Notes under the pieces: model-generated
Databases searched by the model: none
Seen by the model: only the letters and a program-made list of their open reading frames with translations
What the model was told of the DNA's origin: nothing
DNA from: Alteromonas confluentis
Lineage (GTDB): Bacteria; Pseudomonadota; Gammaproteobacteria; Enterobacterales; Alteromonadaceae
Length of the DNA stretch: 64,000 nt
Assembly: GCF_001757105.1 (NCBI RefSeq)
Contig: NZ_MDHN01000005.1
Location: forward strand, 94,787 to 158,786
Reading direction: 5' to 3'
Program-made: the position numbers and the translations under genes
Shown here: piece by piece, positions 53,230 to 61,413 of the stretch
Layout of the letters: each line of letters starts with the position of its first letter
Position numbering within the stretch: position 1 is the stretch's first letter

Positions 53230-54048
53230 CTAGAGTAGAGATTGGGCAAGCATGCGCACACCCGTGATGATAAGAACCACTGCAAACACTTTTTTGAGTA
53301 CGGCGGCATTGAGCTTGTTAGCAATGGCGGCGCCCACGGGAGCAAACAAAACCGTTAACGGTACGATGCAGGCAAAGCCAAGTAGATTGACTAATCCGTA
53401 GGTGGCAAACGGGGCATCTGCCGGTCGCTCACCAACGATTAACATGGTCAGGGCGGCAGGCAAAGAGATGATAAGCCCAACCGCTGCGGCAGTGCCTACT
53501 GCACGGTGGGCGGGATAATTGCAAAATGTCAGCGAGGGCACGGTAAGAGTACCGCCGCCAATGCCAACCATACTGCTGAAAAAACCGATACAGGTGGCCA
53601 TGATTCCCTGACCTGTTTTGCCCGGTAAACCATCGCGGATAGCAGTTTTCTTTCCGATGAGCATGTTTAGCGCAGACAACGTGGCGATGGTACCGAACAA
53701 CAAGGTAAGCCACTGACCGTCGATGCGAGTTACCACCGTGCTACCGGCCAATACGCCGATGAGGATAAACACGGCCCAGAACTTTAAAAGCTCGCCGTCT
53801 ACATTGCCTTTTTTCTTGTGCGCCATGATTGAACTGACAGACGTGGGCACAATGGTCGCGAGTGATGTGGCGGTGGCGACTACCATGGCAGTGTCGGCAC
53901 TGATCCCCAGCGCCTGAAATAGAAAGAACAACACCGGCACGATAACAATGCCGCCGCCAACACCGAGCAGACCAGCCAGCAACCCGGCAAAAACGCCGGT
54001 TCCCATCATGGCCAGAATAATGTTCAGATTTTCACTGATAAATTCCAA
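53230..54048 (-). CDS. TauE/SafE-family anion exporter
   Basis: A 272-residue inner-membrane protein with about eight helices in two halves, each with the family motif (GLLAGLLGVGGGIVIVPVL and MVGIGGGTLTVPSL). Start is TTG 54048, because GAGGAA overlapping the upstream stop precedes it; a longer reading to 54150 overlaps the GGT-like gene. Family members export sulfite, sulfoacetate or other small anions. In this operon export or uptake of an anion such as oxalate or oxamate is plausible but unproven. Confidence 0.85.
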   Translation of the reverse strand: MEFISENLNIILAMMGTGVFAGLLAGLLGVGGGIVIVPVLFFLFQALGISADTAMVVATATSLATIVPTSVSSIMAHKKKGNVDGELLKFWAVFILIGVLAGSTVVTRIDGQWLTLLFGTIATLSALNMLIGKKTAIRDGLPGKTGQGIMATCIGFFSSMVGIGGGTLTVPSLTFCNYPAHRAVGTAAAVGLIISLPAALTMLIVGERPADAPFATYGLVNLLGFACIVPLTVLFAPVGAAIANKLNAAVLKKVFAVVLIITGVRMLAQSLL

Positions 54049-54052
54049 GTCT

Positions 54053-55663
54053 TTATTCCTCTTCGTCGGATGGCATGGCAACAGCAAAAGCCTTGCCGTC
54101 GCTTCGTGGGTCGGTAGCGGCTTCCGTTGAGCCATCGGCATGGCGCACAACCGCGCCGGCGTGTCCCATCAATTCGTTGCAAGCATCGACCACTACCATG
54201 TCGTGCCCTTTTGCTAACAGCGCTTCGCCAACGTAATCATTAACGTCACGTTCAACTTTCAGGTTATGACTCACATCTCCCCAGGTACGACCCAACAACC
54301 AACGACCAAGCGCAATGGAACGGTCTAACGGTTTGTCATGATATACATGGCGGGCAAACACAGCAGCCTGGGTTTGCGGTTGTCCTTCACCGCCCATGGT
54401 GCCGTAACTGATCCTGCGTCCGTCATTCAGCTCTGCAAATGCGGGGTTAAGGGTATGAAACGGGGTCATGCCCGGCTGTAAATACTGGTTGCTGTTTTCG
54501 TCTAACGAAAATGAGGTACCGCGATTGTTCCAGACAATGCCCGTAGAAGGGCTTACCACCCCACTGCCAAACTCCCAGTAAAGCGACTGAATGTAGCTCA
54601 CCATTCTGCCTTCGCTGTCGCAGGCGCCCATCCAGATGGTATCGCCTGGTTTTGCCTCATGTGGCCACGGCAATGCGTTATCGATATCGATATTCGCTCT
54701 CATCGCAGCAAGTGATGCCGGGCTCAGTAGGGTTTGTAAATCGATATCCAGGCGAGCCGGATCGGTAACATACTGGTTGCGTTTAATGAATGCCTGCTTA
54801 GTACACTCGATAAGTAAGTGCACCATGTCGGCATCATCAGTGCCTAAGCGCCACACTTGATCATAAAGTGCGAGGGTTAGCAAAGAGGCAATACCCTGTG
54901 TGGGCGCAGGCAGGTTGTACAAGGTGCCTTTTGAGGTAGTAACAGACAATGGCTCAACAATTTTCGCTTCATATTGCTGAAAGTCTGCCAATGTGATCGG
55001 TGAGCCCGCGGCGGCCAGGTCGACAGCAAGGCGCTCAGCAATATCACCCTGATAGAAATCATCCAGGCCCCGTTCAGCGAGCTGCTTCAATGTTGCCGCG
55101 AGGAGAGGCAATTTTACGATTTTGCCTTTCTTTAATGGCTTTTCTTTGATCAGAAATTGGCTAAAAGCTGGATCGTGACCTAAATCCTCAAAGGTTTTAA
55201 AGCTTGCGTCTGACATACTCTGGGTGACTTCAATGCCCCAGTTTGCCTGATTAATTGCTGTATCGAGTAAGGTAGCCAGTGGCAATGGGCTCTGCCAGCC
55301 TGCACTGATTTCCAGAGCCTTTTGCCAGCCTGCTACTGCCCCCGCCATGGTCAGTGCGGCTTTGCCGCCTCGGCTGGGAATGGCATCATCGCCTTGGTAA
55401 AATTCTGCCGTTGCGCCTTTTGCAGCAACACCAGCGGCATTAATGCCAACAGGCTTTTTACCTGGTTCGCTGATCAGCCAGAAGCCGTCACCGCCTAAGC
55501 CATTCATATGCGGATATTCCACCGCAATAGAGGCGGCAGCCGCGACCATTGCTTCAATCGCTGTACCGCCTTTCTCGAGAATATTATTACCTACCTGCGC
55601 GGCAGCGTAGTGGGGCGCAGTAAAGCCAATAACCGGTTTATTATTCATTATCATTATTTCCAT
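54053..55663 (-). CDS. hpxW: Gamma-glutamyltranspeptidase-like Ntn hydrolase, oxamate amidohydrolase-like (HpxW)
   Basis: A 536-residue autoprocessing Ntn hydrolase without signal peptide. The expected processing nucleophile is T342 in GDTIWMGACDSEG, matching the DTxW context of Klebsiella HpxW rather than the TTH of true GGT. Other marks are GLGGDGFWL, NLPAPTQGIA, EFGSGVVSP and TMGGEGQPQ. HpxW turns oxamate into oxalate and ammonia in purine catabolism. The start overlaps the amidase end; three close ATGs (55663, 55654 and 55648) are possible. Confidence 0.83.
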   Translation of the reverse strand: MEIMIMNNKPVIGFTAPHYAAAQVGNNILEKGGTAIEAMVAAAASIAVEYPHMNGLGGDGFWLISEPGKKPVGINAAGVAAKGATAEFYQGDDAIPSRGGKAALTMAGAVAGWQKALEISAGWQSPLPLATLLDTAINQANWGIEVTQSMSDASFKTFEDLGHDPAFSQFLIKEKPLKKGKIVKLPLLAATLKQLAERGLDDFYQGDIAERLAVDLAAAGSPITLADFQQYEAKIVEPLSVTTSKGTLYNLPAPTQGIASLLTLALYDQVWRLGTDDADMVHLLIECTKQAFIKRNQYVTDPARLDIDLQTLLSPASLAAMRANIDIDNALPWPHEAKPGDTIWMGACDSEGRMVSYIQSLYWEFGSGVVSPSTGIVWNNRGTSFSLDENSNQYLQPGMTPFHTLNPAFAELNDGRRISYGTMGGEGQPQTQAAVFARHVYHDKPLDRSIALGRWLLGRTWGDVSHNLKVERDVNDYVGEALLAKGHDMVVVDACNELMGHAGAVVRHADGSTEAATDPRSDGKAFAVAMPSDEEE

Positions 55664-56834
55664 ATAGGGTCTTTGCCAGACGGATCAGGGTCTTATCGCT
55701 GCCCTTTGGTCCTAGCAGCGAAAAGCCGCAAGGCGCACCGTCAAGTGTGAGTGCTGGAATGTGTAATTGCGGGCAACCGCTGAGTCCTGCTAACGAGGTC
55801 AAAGCTAGGAGCTTGCTGCGATAGTCTGCCAGTTCTTCTGCATTGGCGTCTATCAATGGTGCCAGGCCAGGGGTGGTAGGGATCAGCAGAATTTGATTTT
55901 CAACCAGGTTGTTGAACCATTCAGAGAACGCTGTACGTTGTTCCTTCGCGGTGGCGATTTCGTCGCCAGTCAATGCTTCGCAGTTGTTTAGACGCAGTTG
56001 AATATCATCTGCGATGTTCGGTTTTGTCGTGCTCAGCCAGTTGCCATGCTGCTGCCAAATTTCGCTGCCCTGTAAAATTCTGAACATGTCGCCAGTGGGC
56101 CAGTTACCGAATGCGGGAGAGCAGGCACCACGTAACAGCTCAGAATGCCGTGACTGGTTTTGCACCCACCATGTCTGAATATGCTCACCGTGGGCTGCCA
56201 TTGCAATTAAGTTATCGACTTTTACTACAGGCAATGTAACAGAGTCAGTTTGTGTGGGAAGTAACACTTCCATGGTGTGAGATAGCGTCGTTAAATCTTT
56301 AGTGAGTACACCAACGGTATCGAAGCTGGGGGCCAGTGCTACCATGTTATCCATAGCGATAACGCCGTGAGTCGGGCGCAGACCGAATAAACCCTGATAA
56401 CTGGCCGGCACACGAATTGAACCACCTGTATCGGTACCCAATCCGATATCCGCCAGTTGCATAGAAACTGCCACAGCCGAGCCAGAACTCGACCCACCGG
56501 GTATACGATCAGGGGTAACCGGGTTAAGAGGCATGCCGTAGTGTTTATTCTGCCCGTTTAAACTATATGCCAACTCATCGGTAATGGTTTTTCCTACAAA
56601 ACGTGCGCCATTTTCCAGTAGCGTCGTTACCACTGACGCGGTTTCAGATGGGATGTCATGAGATGCTAACCAATCAGGGTTGCCCGCAGCCGTGGGAATA
56701 CCCGCAATGTGAAACAGATCTTTTACCGCCAAGCGATAACTTGCCAGTGGCACGGCACTGTTTTTCGGCGCATCCAGCGAGGGCGCATGGAGCTTTTGTT
56801 GAAAAGCCATAAACGGATTATTCGTCGTTTGCAT
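55641..56834 (-). CDS. AtzE/HpxY-like amidase
   Basis: A 397-residue amidase-signature enzyme, first gene of the lower purine operon. Catalytic triad: Lys in YRLAVKDLFH, cis-Ser in GGSSSGSAVAV and Ser in GTDTGGSIRVP. It resembles AtzE, which acts on carboxybiuret, and the Klebsiella HpxY of the hpxWXYZ group. Start at ATG 56834 is chosen by similarity of the N-terminus; ribosome site is weak, and longer starts up to 56930 would cross the promoter. AtzE normally needs a small AtzG/HpxX partner, and no such gene is evident here. Proposed substrate: oxalurate. Confidence 0.75.
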   Translation of the reverse strand: MQTTNNPFMAFQQKLHAPSLDAPKNSAVPLASYRLAVKDLFHIAGIPTAAGNPDWLASHDIPSETASVVTTLLENGARFVGKTITDELAYSLNGQNKHYGMPLNPVTPDRIPGGSSSGSAVAVSMQLADIGLGTDTGGSIRVPASYQGLFGLRPTHGVIAMDNMVALAPSFDTVGVLTKDLTTLSHTMEVLLPTQTDSVTLPVVKVDNLIAMAAHGEHIQTWWVQNQSRHSELLRGACSPAFGNWPTGDMFRILQGSEIWQQHGNWLSTTKPNIADDIQLRLNNCEALTGDEIATAKEQRTAFSEWFNNLVENQILLIPTTPGLAPLIDANAEELADYRSKLLALTSLAGLSGCPQLHIPALTLDGAPCGFSLLGPKGSDKTLIRLAKTLYGNNDNE

Positions 56835-56876
56835 GACGTGAAGTTGCCTGTGAGAAAAACCATGGGGTAGGGCTCT

Positions 56877-56905
56877 ATGAAACAATCGTTTCATGAACCT
56901 GTCAA
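56877..56905 (-). promoter_or_regulatory. Promoter of lower purine operon with embedded 7-4-7 palindrome
   Basis: On the minus strand TTGACA (56900-56905) is the exact -35 consensus, and TTTCAT (56877-56882) stands 17 bases on as -10. The palindrome ATGAAAC-AATC-GTTTCAT (56877-56894) covers the -10 and spacer. TGAAA/TTTCA palindromes are typical of MurR/RpiR-family operators. Confidence 0.75.
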
Positions 56906-57092
56906 GGGAAACGGCTGCCATAGGCAACAATTTTTCCCATCGTTCAGGATGATAGCCACTATATATGTTATGAATTTGTAAAACATTGCTGCACTGCAGT
57001 ATGGTTCATCCATGAGTCTGCCACTTTTCTTCCAGATAAAGCGCTCATCTTTTGTGGGTAAGACAACGGTTTTTAACTTTGGAGTAATAAAG

Positions 57093-57488
57093 ATGACACT
57101 GAAAAAAGGCTTTAAAACGCTTTTACAGGAAGCAGAAGCACAAATAGACACAATGAGTGCGAGTGAAGCGAATGAAACGGTTTACCGAGCCGATGTGGTG
57201 CTGGTGGATATCAGAGACGTGCGCGAGCTTGAACGGGAAGGTCAAATCCCAGGCGCCATTCACGCGCCTCGGGGTATGCTTGAGTTCTGGGTCGATCCTG
57301 AAAGTCCGTATTTCAAACCCGTTTTCGGCGGTGGCAAGAAATTCGTGCTTTACTGTCAATCCGGTTGGCGCTCTACGCTAGCCACTGCCACATTGCAAAA
57401 TATGGGGTTTGACGACGTTGTGCATATCGAAGGCGGCTTTGACGCCTGGAAACAAGCAAGACTACCCGTAGAACCTTACACCCGCTAA
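57093..57488 (+). CDS. Rhodanese-like sulfurtransferase
   Basis: A 131-residue single rhodanese domain. Active-site cysteine is in LYCQSGWRS; the CH2-like motif is VVLVDIRDVRELEREGQIPGA. No signal peptide. The ATG at 57093 is chosen by GGAG eight bases upstream; an upstream in-frame ATG at 57012 is unlikely. Divergent from the lower purine operon. Substrate unknown; sulfur supply for xanthine dehydrogenase cofactor is conceivable but speculative. Confidence 0.85.
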   Translation: MTLKKGFKTLLQEAEAQIDTMSASEANETVYRADVVLVDIRDVRELEREGQIPGAIHAPRGMLEFWVDPESPYFKPVFGGGKKFVLYCQSGWRSTLATATLQNMGFDDVVHIEGGFDAWKQARLPVEPYTR

Positions 57489-57501
57489 TCGTCAGCGATA
57501 A

Positions 57502-57528
57502 AAAAACGGAGCTCGATGCTCCGTTTTT
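57502..57528. terminator. Bidirectional intrinsic terminator
   Basis: AAAAACGGAGC and GCTCCGTTTTT form an 11-pair stem around TCGAT between convergent rhodanese and DUF924 genes. Confidence 0.93.
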
Positions 57529-57540
57529 GTTCAATTTGGC

Positions 57541-58104
57541 TCACGCCTCTATAAAGTTATTATTCAGAAAGGCTTCTTCTTCCCGGGTTGACGACCGGCC
57601 TAGCGCCTCATTCCGTTGTGGATAGCGACCAAACTGCAACAATAACTCCCGGTGCTCTTGCTCGTATTCAAACTGCAGCTCAAGACCATCAATATTGAAC
57701 AATTCCATTGCCATATCATGAATCGCTAACGATTCAGAATGCATGAAGGGCATAAACAGAAAAGTTTTCTGTTTTACGGTAAGTGCTTTGTCTGCCTCAA
57801 CCCTCAGCGCCTCCTGAGACAACGCCAGTGCCATTTTATCGCACTCAAATGCTTTAGCTGAGCCGCGATACATGTTGCGAGAAAATTGGTCGAGGACGAT
57901 AATTTCAGCCAGTCTACCTGAAGGCGTTGCACGCCAAGGCCACAGTTCGCACTGCGCCGCAGCCGCATGCACTTTTCCAAATCGTGAGCGGATAAGATTA
58001 TCTAATCCCTCATCGGCACGGAACCACTGCCCGGGATCTAACTCTTCAAACCAAAAAGCCAGAACGCTTGACGCTTCTTCCAGAGGGATAATTGATGTTT
58101 GCAT
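57541..58104 (-). CDS. DUF924 family protein
   Basis: A 187-residue all-helical protein of DUF924, with VLAFWFEELDPGQWF, the central VLDQFSRNMYRGSAKAF and FLFMPFMHSE motifs and a final GRYPQRNEALGR. Start at ATG 58104 is preceded by AGGAG at four bases; the frame opens further to 58191 but is not needed. The function of this widespread, tetratricopeptide-like family is unknown. Confidence 0.87.
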   Translation of the reverse strand: MQTSIIPLEEASSVLAFWFEELDPGQWFRADEGLDNLIRSRFGKVHAAAAQCELWPWRATPSGRLAEIIVLDQFSRNMYRGSAKAFECDKMALALSQEALRVEADKALTVKQKTFLFMPFMHSESLAIHDMAMELFNIDGLELQFEYEQEHRELLLQFGRYPQRNEALGRSSTREEEAFLNNNFIEA

Positions 58105-58295
58105 AAAACTCCTGTGTATCACATCCATTGTGTTCAGGGAGGAATCAAAGTGAGGTTGAACCTGTTCAACATCGATAGATTCGTAGTCCATTACCCTAAT
58201 ATTGTCACAAAGGTCAAAAAGTAATCAATAAGTATGGTCTTTTTTTTACGTGATTATACAAAAAAAGATTGATTAGTATGACTGCGAGAAAGGGA

Positions 58296-59114
58296 TTAAG
58301 GTTCCAATTCATCGAGTTGGTCGTACATGGCGGCAATCTGGGTTGCTCGTCGAAGGGCTTGATCACCTAAACGTTCGAACACTTTATTCGCGAGGAAGGA
58401 AATTAGGCTCATTGGTGCAGCATAACTATCAAATGCACTTATTTGACCAGGATGGCAAATCAAAAGGTGATCAACTTTATTGCTATAAACTTGTCCGGTT
58501 GGGTCGGTAATGAGAATGGTGGTGTGGTCACTTAAGGCGTCTACAATACGTTTGAATATACGGGTACGACGACGAAAGCCAAGTAACACGACAACTTCGT
58601 TAGCCGGGATATCAATGAGATCTTCGCCTAGCGATTGGCCCGGTTGGGGCAACAGTCTAACTGTACTGCGGACCTGTTTTAACTGTTGACGAAAATGCAG
58701 CGCGATAGGATACGCGTTGCGGTAACCAATCAACGTAATACGCTGTGAATCTGCCAGTAACGACACCACTTGTTCTATAGTTTCAGGTTTCAGCCCCTCG
58801 AAAGTGAGCGCCAGGTTACGCATTTCTTGTTGAAAGTGGTCAGATTCTCCCTCACCCGTAGGCAATGGCAAGCCTTTTTCCCGCATCGACAGCATGGCAT
58901 CTTTAACTTGCTGGTGAGAGTCGAAACCTAACTGACGAAAAAAACGGCTCACTGTTGCCTTCGACGTACCAGATAAACGTGCGATCTCTGCGGTGCTTTT
59001 GCTCACCAACGCAATAGGATGTTGCTGAATAAACGTTGCAATTTGCTGTGCAGAAGGTGAAAGAGAAGGGTACTGCTGCTCAATTAAACCCAGGAGATCG
59101 GTTTGCGAGGCCAT
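58296..59114 (-). CDS. MurR/RpiR-family regulator (candidate HpxU-like)
   Basis: A 272-residue regulator with an N-terminal HTH_6 domain (residues 1-80: STAEIARLSGTSKATVSRFFRQLGF) and a C-terminal SIS domain (residues 120-260: RITLIGYRNAYPIALHFRQQL, VVLLGFRRRTR). RpiR regulators of this type accompany hpx purine genes in other bacteria. Two kilobases away, the lower purine operon promoter carries a TGAAA/TTTCA palindrome, its likely target. SIS domains sense phosphosugars in general, so its effector here is unclear. Confidence 0.85.
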   Translation of the reverse strand: MASQTDLLGLIEQQYPSLSPSAQQIATFIQQHPIALVSKSTAEIARLSGTSKATVSRFFRQLGFDSHQQVKDAMLSMREKGLPLPTGEGESDHFQQEMRNLALTFEGLKPETIEQVVSLLADSQRITLIGYRNAYPIALHFRQQLKQVRSTVRLLPQPGQSLGEDLIDIPANEVVVLLGFRRRTRIFKRIVDALSDHTTILITDPTGQVYSNKVDHLLICHPGQISAFDSYAAPMSLISFLANKVFERLGDQALRRATQIAAMYDQLDELEP

Positions 59115-59374
59115 TAATCACACTTGTAAAAAAAGGTTCTGCGCCAAAGGTAAAACAAATTTGCCAAGTAGCCAACCATTAGTGGCATTTAATCCCGGTG
59201 ATATGCTTGCCCATTTTTTGCTTCAGACGCATTGGCTTAGCCGTTCCCCTGCAATTAACAACGAAGCTACAGACATTAAATCACGTGAGATAAGGGTGAT
59301 TTTTTAAGCACATTGTCGTATTTCCCATTATACTGTCACTGAATTGTCATATTGCTATGTTAGAGGGCTGTTGT

Positions 59375-60001
59375 ATGCGACTGTGGATTGAAATGGTATT
59401 GCTGTTTTTTGCTTTACCTGTCGCAATTGCTTATTGGGTAAATCAGGTTGCTGATTACCTCATGCCGTTACTTGGTGCGGTGGGTATAGCCTGTTTAGCC
59501 GTGCTTCTGGCCGACAAGCAGTTTAAACGTTTTCGTCTTTGGCATTGGCAGGATTTTTTCACCCATTTGCGCACTACGCTGAAAATGTTCATTCCTTGGG
59601 CATGTTTGTTGGCTGCCGTGGTTTATCTGATAAAGCCGGAGCTATTTCTGCAGTGGCCGCTGCAAGAGCCTGAACTCTGGGTGCTTACTCTGCTGATTTA
59701 CCCTATTGTATCGGTGATCCCCCAGGAAATTATCTTCCGCACATTCTTTTTTCATCGATATAAACAAATTTTGCCCTCGAAAATGGCACGCTGGGGCTTA
59801 AGCACCTTTGTTTTTGGCCTGGTGCATCTGGTGTATGGCAACTGGGTTGCCATGGTGCTGTCGTGGATTGGCGGCGCACTGTTTGGCTACCGTTACATGC
59901 AAACCCGCTCAACACCCGTTGTGGTGGTTGAACACGCTATCTGGGGCAGTTTTATTTTCACCGTCGGATTAGGGTCGTACCTGGTTATTTCACCGCCTTG
60001 A
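59375..60001 (+). CDS. CPBP family intramembrane protease-like protein
   Basis: A 208-residue membrane protein with about six helices. CPBP motifs are visible: motif 1 is PQEIIFR, where the usual EExxxR has Gln at its first position; motif 2 is FGLVH; motif 3 is EHAIWG. The Gln-Glu variant occurs in one branch of the family, so activity is not excluded. The ATG at 59375 is chosen because GAGGG lies seven bases upstream. Stand-alone gene. Confidence 0.82.
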   Translation: MRLWIEMVLLFFALPVAIAYWVNQVADYLMPLLGAVGIACLAVLLADKQFKRFRLWHWQDFFTHLRTTLKMFIPWACLLAAVVYLIKPELFLQWPLQEPELWVLTLLIYPIVSVIPQEIIFRTFFFHRYKQILPSKMARWGLSTFVFGLVHLVYGNWVAMVLSWIGGALFGYRYMQTRSTPVVVVEHAIWGSFIFTVGLGSYLVISPP

Positions 60002-60117
60002 ATGCGAAGATTAAACCTTAGAACGATGTAAGGTAGAACGTTAGCATTCGGGTTTATTCATACCACTTTACTTGACGGATTTATTTGAAGCGATAGGGTA
60101 GAGCGTAGGGATATTGT

Positions 60118-60780
60118 ATGGCCTTAACTCCATTTTTGACTGTGACAAAAGGAAATGCATTGCGAATTGCTACATTATTTACGCTCATCTTTTCAATAAA
60201 CGTCTTCACCGTAGGTGCGAGTGAGCAACCCGCTGAAAATGATGTCACCGCATGTGGCTTTAGTGCTAAAGCCATCGCTCTCGCCCGGCTCATTCAGCAG
60301 GACCCAGGGCAGCAGCGTACCGTTATTGAATGTCATCCTTTGCTTGCTCAAGCAGCTGAAGACAAAGCCCGGGTTATGGCTGAATTTGGCGCGGTCATGC
60401 ATAACCTTGGTGGCAGCCCTAACAGCCGCTTGCGCGAAATTGGCTTTCCCTTGCCGCGGTATTACAGTGTGGTCATGGGCAATCAAGTAGAAGCCATCGC
60501 AGGCGGCTATTCAACGCCAGAATCTGTGTGGCGCTCTTTTAAAGACTCCAAGCCCCATCGACAGCATTTATTGGGTGAGCTCGACTTCTATCGCGAACAA
60601 CAATATATGGGAGTGGGATTTTATTCCCACCGCAACACGCCCCATGTTGAATATTGGGTGGTGTATGTAACCAAAGCGGCTGACGAACTCCCGGTACCTT
60701 ATTTTGAATACATATCGAACAAAGGCGTCTTTGTTGTTCAACAAATTAAACCCGAACTGGATTTATCTATGCCGAAATAA
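60118..60780 (+). CDS. Exported CAP/SCP-domain protein
   Basis: A 220-residue protein with signal peptide (IATLFTLIFSINVFTVGA) and a CAP (cysteine-rich secretory/PR1) domain: HPLLAQAAEDKARVMAEFG, motif HNLGGSPNSRLREIGFPLP, the SVWRSFKDSKPHRQHLLG stretch and YMGVGFYSH with the final VEYWVVYVTK. Bacterial CAP proteins are often extracellular; function is unknown. AGGGA precedes the ATG. Confidence 0.8.
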   Translation: MALTPFLTVTKGNALRIATLFTLIFSINVFTVGASEQPAENDVTACGFSAKAIALARLIQQDPGQQRTVIECHPLLAQAAEDKARVMAEFGAVMHNLGGSPNSRLREIGFPLPRYYSVVMGNQVEAIAGGYSTPESVWRSFKDSKPHRQHLLGELDFYREQQYMGVGFYSHRNTPHVEYWVVYVTKAADELPVPYFEYISNKGVFVVQQIKPELDLSMPK

Positions 60781-60796
60781 GTTCAGGTAAATCATG

Positions 60797-61258
60797 CTAA
60801 ACCGGTATCGCTGTACTCTTTCGGGGCGATTTTAATACGAATGAAGAGTGAACACCGCTTACCCCTTCAACGCGGGTGAGTTTGTTCAGCAAAAACCGCT
60901 GAAAATCATCCATGTCTTTTACAATAACCTTCAGCAAATAATCTGCCGACTGACCCGTAATTAAATGGCTTTCCAGAACTTCGGGAAAAGCGGCGATGGC
61001 GTTATCAAATTTTTCGAACCGCTCTGGCGTGTGCTTGTCCATGACAATTTGAATGAACGACAGCAGTGTGAGGCCCATTTTCCGCGCGTTGACCAATGCG
61101 ATGTATCCATCAATATAGCCACTGTCTTCCAATTGTTTTACCCGTCTTAAACAGGGGGAAGGTGAAAGGTTGACGGCGTCAGCCAACTCCTGATTTGAGA
61201 TCCTGCCTCGCTTTTGTAGCGTTTCAAGGATCTGTCTGTCAATCTTGTCTAATTCCAC
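60797..61258 (-). CDS. Lrp/AsnC-family transcriptional regulator
   Basis: A 153-residue regulator with an N-terminal HTH (residues 1-55: LDKIDRQILETLQKRGRISNQELADAVNLSPSPCLRRVKQLEDSGYI) and the RAM effector domain. Start is GTG 61258 behind GGAGG; an ATG seven codons upstream would place the ribosome site inside the gene. It is divergent from leuA across about 155 bases, suggesting leucine-responsive control of leuA. Confidence 0.92.
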   Translation of the reverse strand: MELDKIDRQILETLQKRGRISNQELADAVNLSPSPCLRRVKQLEDSGYIDGYIALVNARKMGLTLLSFIQIVMDKHTPERFEKFDNAIAAFPEVLESHLITGQSADYLLKVIVKDMDDFQRFLLNKLTRVEGVSGVHSSFVLKSPRKSTAIPV

Positions 61259-61413
61259 AGTTTTTCCTCCGTATGGCATAAAACTTCATATTTTTTGCAT
61301 CTCGCGCTACATTATTGCCTTGGTGGGGGAAAGTTGGCAAGTGTTTGCAATTCTCTGCTAATCGAAATGTCGTACACTAGGTGAACCGTTATTTTCCCCG
61401 GAGTCTTTGTTTC

